A stretch of 9,275 bases of DNA, taken from assembly GCA_031263805.1 (NCBI GenBank), contig JAISFB010000067.1:1-9275 (forward strand), in the 5' to 3' direction. The notes under the pieces were generated by a model that had not been told where the DNA came from, ran no database searches, and saw only the letters and a list, made by a program, of their open reading frames with translations. The position numbers and the translations under genes were made by a program. Shown here piece after piece: positions 1 to 6,793 of the stretch. How positions within the stretch are numbered: position 1 is the first letter of the stretch; each line of letters starts with the position of its first letter. This DNA is from Oscillospiraceae bacterium. GTDB taxonomy: Bacteria; Bacillota; Clostridia; Oscillospirales; Oscillospiraceae.

Positions 1-389
1 TCGTTCGTCGAGATCGCTATCAGCAGGGGGCGGCCGTTGCGCAGGTGGGCTTTCGCGGCCATCGTTACGCACGTGTCCGTTATGCCGTAAGCTATTTTTG
101 ACAGCGTGCCGCCCGTGCAGGGCGCTATTATAAGTATATCGAGGGATGCGTTCGGGCCTATTGGCTCCGCGTCCGTTATTGTATGTACCACGGGTTTTTG
201 GCATATTTCCGCGGCGCGGCGGGCGAAGTCGCGCGCGGCGCCGAAGCGCGTATCGGTCGTGTAGGCGCTTTCGGACATTATCGGAGTTATGTCAGCGTAT
301 ATTTCGCGCAGCTCCGCCAGGGCCGTGATCGCTTTATCGAACGTACAGTATGAGCCGCACATAGCAAAGCCCACGCGCGCTGTTTTCAC
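1..389 (-). CDS. dpaB: Dipicolinate synthase subunit B (partial, 3' end outside window)
   Basis: This is the second subunit of dipicolinate synthase (SpoVFB in Bacillus). With DpaA it makes dipicolinic acid from a lysine-pathway intermediate in the mother cell for export into the forespore. The visible 129 residues read like the N-terminal two thirds of the family (usually about 195-200 aa) and belong to the flavoprotein-like (UbiX-type) fold. Recognisable stretches are RVGFAMCGSYCTF near the N-terminus, the TDTRFG segment, EPIGPNASLDILIIAPCTGG, then MAAKAHLRNGRPLL and ISTN at the cut. The start is a GTG at 389-387 that shares GTGA with the dpaA stop, so translation is probably coupled. A Shine-Dalgarno-like AGGGGTGG lies at 401-394. 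Nothing in the visible part looks broken; the truncation is only the window edge. Whether the subunit binds flavin cannot be told from this fragment. Confidence 0.93.
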   Translation of the reverse strand, partial: MKTARVGFAMCGSYCTFDKAITALAELREIYADITPIMSESAYTTDTRFGAARDFARRAAEICQKPVVHTITDAEPIGPNASLDILIIAPCTGGTLSKIAYGITDTCVTMAAKAHLRNGRPLLIAISTN

Positions 390-1255
390 ACCGCCACCCC
401 TTTTTCCCTCAAAATATTATAGATCGTATCGCGGATTATCTCGCCGCTCGTGACTGGCGCGACCTCTCCGGGAAGCGACAGCGCCCACATCGCGCGCACG
501 CCGAGTTTAGACGCCGCGGTGAAGTCGATCCCGCCCGGCTTTGACGCCAGATCAAGGCAGAGGCGCTCCGCGCCGACTTCTTTAAGTCGCGCCTCGTTCA
601 TCACGCGCGCGGGGACAGTGTTCACGATGACATCAAAGTCTGCGAGACACCCGTCGAGCGCCGCCGTTTCAAGCGCTTCGTAGCCGTAGGCGCGTATCCA
701 CGCGAGATCGGCCTGTGTTCTCGCCGTCGCGGTCACGCGCGCGCCGAGACCGCGCAGCCGGTGACACAGCAGCTTGCCGATCCTGCCGAAGCCTATGACA
801 AGCGTCCTCGCGCGCCAAACCGTTATCGCGGTTTCCTGCATTATGAGCCCGACGGCGCCCTCCGCGGCGGCGACGGCGTTGGCGACAGCCAATTCCTCGC
901 GCTCGAAATAGTCGGTGAACTCAATGCCCATTGACGAGAAAAGCTCGCGCGAAGCGCCGTCCGCGCGCCCGGCCAGCACAAGCTGCCCCGGAGAAAGCGC
1001 CGAGAGCACCTCTCTGACCGTATGTAAGCCGCCGGAAAGCGGCGCCGTCAGCATCCCCTCGCGCGATTGGAGCGGCAGCGGAAGAATGACGCAGTCCGCG
1101 CCTTCGGCGGCGCGCTTCGCCGTCGTCTCCTGCGCCGCGCCTTCTGACAGGCGTATTTTCTCAAGCGCGAAGGCGCGCGTGTCGTGTCCGTCCTTGTGCA
1201 GCAGCTCGGCAAGCCGCGCCTGCCGCATATCGCCGCCTATTACAGCGAATTTCAT
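386..1255 (-). CDS. dpaA: Dipicolinate synthase subunit A
   Basis: This is the NAD(P)H-dependent subunit of dipicolinate synthase (SpoVFA in Bacillus), acting in the mother cell late in sporulation. The 289-residue product matches the family length (about 290-300). It opens with KFAVIGGDMRQ, a family signature. It has a FERE(E)LAVANAV segment near 117-127, a Rossmann dinucleotide loop GFGRIG at 155-160, and ends with LDLASKPGGIDF and LPGEVAPVTSGEII, all typical of the family. I chose the ATG at 1255-1253: GGGGGAG at 1267-1261 then sits 5 nt upstream. The GTG two codons earlier would lie inside that ribosome-binding site. The gene overlaps dpaB by 4 nt and is preceded by a sigma-K-like promoter, as expected for spoVF. 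Its presence argues strongly that the organism makes, or recently made, endospores. Confidence 0.96.
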   Translation of the reverse strand: MKFAVIGGDMRQARLAELLHKDGHDTRAFALEKIRLSEGAAQETTAKRAAEGADCVILPLPLQSREGMLTAPLSGGLHTVREVLSALSPGQLVLAGRADGASRELFSSMGIEFTDYFEREELAVANAVAAAEGAVGLIMQETAITVWRARTLVIGFGRIGKLLCHRLRGLGARVTATARTQADLAWIRAYGYEALETAALDGCLADFDVIVNTVPARVMNEARLKEVGAERLCLDLASKPGGIDFTAASKLGVRAMWALSLPGEVAPVTSGEIIRDTIYNILREKGVAV

Positions 1256-1260
1256 ATCCA

Positions 1261-1267
1261 CTCCCCC
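1261..1267 (-). promoter_or_regulatory. Ribosome-binding site that fixes the dpaA start
   Basis: On the minus strand GGGGGAG is followed by a 5-nt spacer and then ATG (1255-1253). The alternative GTG at 1261-1259 begins with the last G of this motif, so it is very unlikely to be used. Confidence 0.75.
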
Positions 1268-1287
1268 AATGCCGCTGTATTTTATCG

Positions 1288-1316
1288 TATATTATGCAGT
1301 AAGGCGATTAAACGTG
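1288..1316 (-). promoter_or_regulatory. Putative sigma-K promoter of dpaAB
   Basis: On the minus strand the -10 element reads CATAATATA (1296-1288), matching the sigma-K consensus CATAnnnTA exactly. CACG lies at 1316-1313, 16 nt upstream, matching three of four positions of the -35 consensus (A/C)AC(A/C). The start of transcription would fall near 1281, giving a leader of about 25 nt that just includes the dpaA ribosome-binding site. In Bacillus subtilis spoVF is sigma-K controlled, so position and motif agree with the gene. The related sigma-E shares a similar -10, so the exact factor is inference. No convincing sigma-A promoter is seen on this strand. Confidence 0.6.
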
Positions 1317-1347
1317 CGCGCGCAAAACAGGAGCTCAAAAATACATC

Positions 1348-1376
1348 TTGTATTATACACTGACATTGTATATAAT
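1348..1376 (+). promoter_or_regulatory. Sigma-A promoter of the minD operon
   Basis: TTGTAT (1348-1353), a 17-nt spacer and a perfect TATAAT (1371-1376) form a near-consensus vegetative promoter. Transcription would begin near 1383, about 22 nt ahead of the minD GTG. It lies back to back with the spore promoter on the other strand, within the 149-nt divergent region 1256-1404, where I see no other strong element. Confidence 0.75.
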
Positions 1377-1404
1377 GAAGCGGTATAGCAGAGGGGGTGC
1401 GGCC

Positions 1405-2136
1405 GTGGGGCGCGTTATCGTCATAACCTCCGGCAAGGGCGGTACGGGGAAAACCACTACCGCCGCCGCCGTATCGTCCTGTCTCGCCGCGCTCGGGCAC
1501 AAAACGCTCGCCGTGGACTGCGACGCGGGACTGCGGAACCTTGACGTTTCGCTCGGTATGAGCGAATTCGCCGTGACGGACGTTTCCGACGTGACCGAAG
1601 GGCGGCTTTGCGTACGGGACGCCGCGCGGGAGCACCCGCAGATACCGAATCTGTTTTTTATCTCCGCCCCGGCGCGCCGCTCCCCGTCGGAGCTCGACGC
1701 GGACGCGATGGCGGCGATGTTCGGCGAGGCTCGGGAGAGCTTTGAGTTCGTAATTGCGGATTCCCCCGCCGGGCTGGGCGTCGGCTTTATGCGCGCGGCG
1801 GCGGGCGCCGACGGGGCCGTAGTGGTCTCGCTCGGCGACAAGGCGAGCGTGCGCGGCGCTGAGCGGACGGCCGAGACGCTGCGCGGTATGGGCATTTCGG
1901 ACTCAAGGCTGCTTATCAACAGGTTTGACAGGCGGGCCGCCCGGCGGCTCGGAGTCACGGCGGACGACGTTATCGACCTCGCGGGGGCGAGGCTCATCGG
2001 GATCGTCCGGGAAAACGCGGCCGTTACTATGGCGGCGGCGGCTGAAACGCCGCTTGTGCTGTACGCCCGCGGCGGCGCGGCGCGGGACTTCCTTGACGCG
2101 GCGCGGCGGCTGCGCGGCGAGGATCTGCCGATATGA
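1405..2136 (+). CDS. minD: MinD-like septum-site ATPase lacking the C-terminal membrane tail
   Basis: This is a deviant-Walker P-loop ATPase of the MinD group. MinD dimerises on ATP, binds the membrane, and positions the division septum together with MinC and MinE or DivIVA/MinJ. Visible signatures are SGKGGTGKTTT at 9-19 (signature lysines K11 and K16, same positions as E. coli), the D38/D40 pair in DCDAGLRNLD and the switch-II segment ADSPAG. The 243-residue product ends at RRLRGEDLPI. This corresponds to the point in MinD just before the linker and the amphipathic membrane-targeting helix; typical MinD is about 265-270 aa. No tail is found in the other frames after the stop. The start is the GTG at 1405, with AGGGGG ending 7 nt upstream. 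An earlier in-frame ATG at 1375 overlaps the promoter -10, so it cannot be in that transcript. No minC or minE is visible. It could be a MinD paralogue with a different job. Confidence 0.82.
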   Translation: MGRVIVITSGKGGTGKTTTAAAVSSCLAALGHKTLAVDCDAGLRNLDVSLGMSEFAVTDVSDVTEGRLCVRDAAREHPQIPNLFFISAPARRSPSELDADAMAAMFGEARESFEFVIADSPAGLGVGFMRAAAGADGAVVVSLGDKASVRGAERTAETLRGMGISDSRLLINRFDRRAARRLGVTADDVIDLAGARLIGIVRENAAVTMAAAAETPLVLYARGGAARDFLDAARRLRGEDLPI

Positions 2137-2176
2137 CCGGCGGCGGACGCTAAAAATTATTGCGGAGGATCGGTTT

Positions 2177-2578
2177 ATGAATATCGCGCTGTTATCGCAC
2201 GACAGGAAAAAAGAGCTTATGGTGCAGTTTTGCATGGCGTATTGCGGCATACTGTCCCGGCATTCTCTCCGCGCGACGGATACGACGGGCAGGCTTGTCC
2301 GCGAGGCGACCGGGCTGCCCGTAGAGCTCTATCTCACCGCGTCGATGGGCGGCGCGCAGCAGATAGGCGTGCGGATCGCTTATAACGAAATCGACCTCGT
2401 GCTGTTTTTCTGCGACCCGGATTTTGAGCAGGGCGCGGAGACCGTCAACGAAATTTCGAGGCTGTGCGACAGGTACAGCGTCCCGTTCGCGTCTAACATA
2501 GCGACGGCGGAGGTTTTGATACAGGGCTTAATGCGCGGCGATCTCGGCTGGCGGGATATAGTGAATCCGAAAAAATAG
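2177..2578 (+). CDS. mgsA: Methylglyoxal synthase homologue with catalytic residues missing
   Basis: The 133 residues align end to end with methylglyoxal synthase, which turns dihydroxyacetone phosphate into methylglyoxal and phosphate. Fold markers kept are NIALLSHD (H8, D9), K12, EATGLPVE, MGG-QQIG, DLVLFFCDP, RLCDRYSVPFASN and ATAEVLI near the C-terminus. Key residues are altered. The catalytic base Asp (E. coli Asp71, GGDQQ) is Ala60 (GGAQQ). The phosphate loop TGTTG reads TDTTG at 34-38. SGP before the GG reads TAS. The loop that normally holds PHxPD (E. coli His98 and Asp101) is replaced by FEQGAETV and is one residue shorter. The enzyme is therefore probably inactive or has a changed substrate or regulatory role. 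GGAGG (2164-2168) sits 8 nt before the ATG. It follows minD by 40 nt; mgsA next to min genes is known in clostridia. The fold assignment is secure, the activity is not. Confidence 0.85.
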   Translation: MNIALLSHDRKKELMVQFCMAYCGILSRHSLRATDTTGRLVREATGLPVELYLTASMGGAQQIGVRIAYNEIDLVLFFCDPDFEQGAETVNEISRLCDRYSVPFASNIATAEVLIQGLMRGDLGWRDIVNPKK

Positions 2579-2596
2579 CTTAGAAAAAATAGCTTA
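2569..2596 (+). repeat. 14-bp perfect tandem duplication across the mgsA stop
   Basis: GAAAAAATAGCTTA occurs twice in direct succession (2569-2582 and 2583-2596). The first copy contains the mgsA stop codon TAG (2576-2578); the second ends just before the hisS ribosome-binding site. The copies are identical, which suggests a recent slippage or an assembly artefact. Confidence 0.9.
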
Positions 2597-3988
2597 TTGG
2601 AGGTCGTTCTTATCAAAACGCAAAATACGCAGCGCGTAAAGCCGCGGACGCTTTCCGGCTTTATGGAGCTGCCGCCTGAAAAGCAGGCGGTTTTTGACCT
2701 TATGACGGCGCGCGTGCGCGCGAGCTTTGAGTCCTACGGCTTCGCCCCGCTCGACACGCCGGCCATAGAGTCGGCGGAGGTGCTTTTAGCCAAAGCCGGC
2801 GGCGAAACGGAAAAACAGATTTACCGCTTTACGAAGGGCGAGCACGATTTGGCGCTCCGCTTCGACCTGACCGTCCCGCTGGCGAAATACTCGGCGGCGA
2901 ATTACGGCGCGCTCGCGTTCCCGTTCCGCCGCTTTCAAATCGGAAAAGTATACAGGGGCGAGCGCCCCCAGCGCGGGCGCTACCGCGAGCTGTATCAGGC
3001 GGATATCGACGTCGTGGGCGACGGCTCGCTCGGGATTTTCAGCGAGGCGGAGATACCGAGCGTCGTCTACAGCACGTTCCGCGCGCTCGGTTTAGACGGC
3101 TTCGTCATACGGCTGAACAACAGAAAGGTGTTGAACGGCTTTTTTGAGCTTTTGGGGCTCTCCGAGCGCTCCGGCGACATTATGCGCGCCGTCGACAAGC
3201 TCGATAAGCTCGGCGCCGGCAAGCTCCGCGCGCTGCTGACGGACGACTTATCGCTGCCCCCGGAGGCCGCCGATGATATTATCGAATTCGTCTCGGGCGC
3301 GGGCGACGCCTTGGCGTTCCTCGATAAATACGCCGGGCGCTCTGAGACCTTTGACTCGGGCGCCGCGGAGCTGCGCGAGGTCACGCGGCTTATGGAGGAC
3401 CTCGGCGTCCCGAAAACGCACTGTAAAATTGATTTATCCGTAGCCCGCGGGCTCGACTATTACACCGGCTCCGTATACGAAACGACGCTGACGGCGCACC
3501 CGGAGGTGGGCTCTATCTGCTCCGGCGGGCGGTATGACGATCTGGCGGGGTATTACACCGAAAAGCGTCTGCCCGGCGTCGGGATGTCGATAGGCCTGTC
3601 GCGGCTGTTCTTTATCCTCGACGACGCGGGGCTGCTGAATCCCGAGGCGGTCTCCGCGCCCTGCGACGCGCTTATAATCCCGATGACGCCGGAGCTTTCC
3701 CCGGCGGCGCGGCTCGCGGCGGCGATGCGGGCTGCCGGTCTGCGCGTTCAGGTGTATTCCGAGGGCAAAAAGCTCGGGCAGAAGCTCGCCTACGCGAATA
3801 AGCTCGGCGTTCCGTTCGCCGTATTGCTCGGCGAAGATGAGATTGCGGCGGAGAAAATCACGGTGCGCGATATGCGCACGGGCGAGCAGACGACGGCGTC
3901 CCCCGGGATACTGACCGAGGGCATAAAGGAACGCGTCTCGGCGATGAGAAACGCGCCGCCGGTCAAGGATAAGACTCCGGCGCAATAA
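2597..3988 (+). CDS. hisS: Histidyl-tRNA synthetase
   Basis: This class II synthetase charges tRNA-His. The catalytic core comes first: VKPRTLSGFMELPPEKQ near the N-terminus, motif 2 at about 116-133 (YRGERPQRGRYRELYQ), the histidine signature ARGLDYYTG at 283-291 with the catalytic Arg284, GGRYDDLAGYY, and motif 3 GVGMSIGLSRL. The anticodon-binding domain follows (CDALIIPMTPE to VPFAVLLGEDE). The intact histidine motifs separate it from the HisZ regulatory paralogue. The start is uncertain. I give the TTG at 2597 as the only standard in-frame start that keeps the conserved N-terminus, but it overlaps GGAGG (2599-2603). By spacing that site points to an ATC codon at 2612 (458 aa). ATG 2663 would remove conserved residues and has no ribosome-binding site. 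The gene shares its frame with mgsA, 18 nt upstream. No T-box leader is seen. aspS follows, the usual Firmicutes order. Confidence 0.95.
   Translation: MEVVLIKTQNTQRVKPRTLSGFMELPPEKQAVFDLMTARVRASFESYGFAPLDTPAIESAEVLLAKAGGETEKQIYRFTKGEHDLALRFDLTVPLAKYSAANYGALAFPFRRFQIGKVYRGERPQRGRYRELYQADIDVVGDGSLGIFSEAEIPSVVYSTFRALGLDGFVIRLNNRKVLNGFFELLGLSERSGDIMRAVDKLDKLGAGKLRALLTDDLSLPPEAADDIIEFVSGAGDALAFLDKYAGRSETFDSGAAELREVTRLMEDLGVPKTHCKIDLSVARGLDYYTGSVYETTLTAHPEVGSICSGGRYDDLAGYYTEKRLPGVGMSIGLSRLFFILDDAGLLNPEAVSAPCDALIIPMTPELSPAARLAAAMRAAGLRVQVYSEGKKLGQKLAYANKLGVPFAVLLGEDEIAAEKITVRDMRTGEQTTASPGILTEGIKERVSAMRNAPPVKDKTPAQ
2599..2603 (+). promoter_or_regulatory. Ribosome-binding site of hisS, no standard start at the right distance
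   Basis: GGAGG is the only strong Shine-Dalgarno sequence near the hisS start. The codons 5-10 nt downstream in frame are CTT (2609) and ATC (2612), with no ATG, GTG or TTG. The TTG at 2597 overlaps its first base. This suggests an AUC start (8-nt spacer) or a sequence error. Confidence 0.6.
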
Positions 3989-4016
3989 TTTTAGACCAAA
4001 GGATCAAACACGGCTT

Positions 4017-5780
<1,764 letters not shown>

Positions 5781-5783
5781 AAC

Positions 5784-5804
5784 CGCCGCGCTGAGTCCGC
5801 GGCG
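5784..5804 (+). terminator. GC hairpin after aspS, possible weak terminator
   Basis: CGCCGCG (5784-5790) and CGCGGCG (5798-5804) form a perfect 7-bp stem with a 7-nt loop, starting 3 nt after the aspS stop. There is no run of T after it, only TATTGA, so intrinsic termination would be weak. It directly abuts the next promoter, which suits an operon boundary. Confidence 0.4.
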
Positions 5805-5806
5805 TA

Positions 5807-5835
5807 TTGACCGCGAGGCGCCGGCGGTGTATACT
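5807..5835 (+). promoter_or_regulatory. Sigma-A promoter of larE
   Basis: TTGACC (5807-5812), a 17-nt spacer and TATACT (5830-5835) are each one base from consensus. Transcription would start near 5842, leaving a leader of about 19 nt that contains the larE ribosome-binding site GGAGG at 5850-5854. larE therefore probably has its own transcript. Confidence 0.72.
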
Positions 5836-5860
5836 GACAATAAAAAAACGGAGGTTTATT

Positions 5861-6670
5861 ATGCCGGCGACCGTAAATGAAAAATACTTAAAGCTCAAAG
5901 AAAACCTTGCCGCCCTACCGGGGCTTGTTGTGGCGTTTTCGGGCGGGGTGGACTCCACATTCCTGCTGAAAACGGCCAAGGACGCGATAGGCGAAAATGT
6001 TATCGCCGTGACGGCCCGCTCGTGCTCTTTCCCGGAGCGCGAGCTCAACGAGGCGCGCGCGTTCTGCGAAAGCGAGGGCATCCGCCACGTTTTGGTGGAC
6101 TCCGAGGAGCTCGACATCGACGGCTTCGCGGAAAACCCGAAAAACCGCTGCTATATATGCAAAAACGAGCTGTTCACAAAGATATGGGCCGTCGCGCGGG
6201 AAAACGGCATACCATACGTCGCCGAGGGCTCAAATCTCGACGACGAGGGCGACTACCGCCCGGGACTGATCGCCGTTGCCGAGCAGGGCGCGCTCTCGCC
6301 GCTGCGCGAGGCGGGACTGTACAAGGCCGAAATCCGGGAGCTCTCGCGCGCGCTCGGGCTCGACACGGCTGACAAGCAGAGCTTCGCGTGTCTCTCGTCG
6401 CGCTTTCCGTACGGAGAAACGATAACGCGGGAAAAGCTTCGCGCGATTGACGAAGCGGAGCAGACGCTGCTTGATCTCGGTCTGCGCCAGGTTCGCGTGC
6501 GCCACCACGGGGATATCGCGCGCATCGAGACGGACGAGGAAGGCTTCCGGCTGTTTGAGGACGGCTTTATACGGAAAAACCTTTATACGCGGTTCAAAAA
6601 CCTCGGCTTTACATACGTCGCTCTTGACCTGCTCGGCTACCGCACGGGCAGTATGAACGAGAAGCTGTGA
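5861..6670 (+). CDS. larE: LarE-type ATP-dependent sulfur transferase (nickel-pincer cofactor)
   Basis: LarE belongs to the PP-loop ATP pyrophosphatases. It adenylates the carboxylates of the LarB product and inserts sulfur, on the way to the nickel-pincer nucleotide cofactor of lactate racemase and related enzymes. The 269 residues match the family length (about 270-276). Signatures are the PP-loop SGGVDS at 27-32, TARSCSFPERELNEA, RCYICKNEL with C97 and C100, GSNLDDEGDYRPG, and FACLSSRFPYG with C177, the counterpart of the sacrificial Cys176 of Lactobacillus plantarum LarE. The extra CYIC pair may mean the iron-sulfur LarE type, in which three cysteines hold a [4Fe-4S] cluster; that is inference. 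The ATG has GGAGG 6 nt upstream (5850-5854). larA, larB and larC are not in the window, so the partner enzyme is unknown. Confidence 0.88.
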   Translation: MPATVNEKYLKLKENLAALPGLVVAFSGGVDSTFLLKTAKDAIGENVIAVTARSCSFPERELNEARAFCESEGIRHVLVDSEELDIDGFAENPKNRCYICKNELFTKIWAVARENGIPYVAEGSNLDDEGDYRPGLIAVAEQGALSPLREAGLYKAEIRELSRALGLDTADKQSFACLSSRFPYGETITREKLRAIDEAEQTLLDLGLRQVRVRHHGDIARIETDEEGFRLFEDGFIRKNLYTRFKNLGFTYVALDLLGYRTGSMNEKL

Positions 6671-6687
6671 GCGCGCGCTCTCACAGC
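6664..6687 (+). terminator. Hairpin spanning the larE stop codon, possible terminator
   Basis: GCTGTGAG (6664-6671) pairs perfectly with CTCACAGC (6680-6687) across an 8-nt loop. The larE stop TGA (6668-6670) is inside the left arm. The tract after it is GTGATTT, with few T residues, so termination strength is uncertain. Confidence 0.4.
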
Positions 6688-6774
6688 GTGATTTAACGCG
6701 CCTGCGGGCGCGGGGTACGCGCTTACGCGCGACGTCGCGGCGGACGCCGCGTTCCACGTGCGCGCACGCACGCT
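6685..6774 (+). other. Cluster of inverted repeats between larE and the MATE gene
   Basis: In this short intergenic stretch I find three successive perfect hairpins. CGCGCC/GGCGCG is at 6697-6702 and 6707-6712 (loop TGCG). CGCGC/GCGCG is at 6718-6722 and 6727-6731 (loop TTAC). CGCGGCG/CGCCGCG is at 6736-6742 and 6745-6751. A palindrome GTGCGCGCAC follows at 6758-6767. AGCGTG (6685-6690) can pair with CACGCT (6769-6774) to enclose them all, just ahead of the MATE ribosome-binding site. High GC makes chance pairing easy, so a functional leader RNA is only a possibility. I see no clear sigma-A promoter here. Confidence 0.35.
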
Positions 6775-6793
6775 CAGTTAGGAGTGCTATTCT

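Noticed and set aside
450..1388. Plus-strand open frames across dpaA
   Set aside because: These are antisense shadows of dpaA with Ser/Ala/Arg-rich content, and the second runs through the divergent promoter region.
1375..1404. ATG at 1375 as the minD start
   Set aside because: It overlaps the TATAAT element, so it would not be in the transcript. The GTG at 1405 has a well-placed ribosome-binding site and matches the MinD N-terminus.
2137..2176. A frameshifted membrane tail of MinD after the stop
   Set aside because: The other two frames give only a few residues before a stop, or Gly/Arg-rich peptide without an amphipathic pattern.
2579..2612. T-box leader ahead of hisS or aspS
   Set aside because: The gaps upstream of hisS (18 nt) and aspS (28 nt) are too short for a T-box, and no such conserved element is seen.
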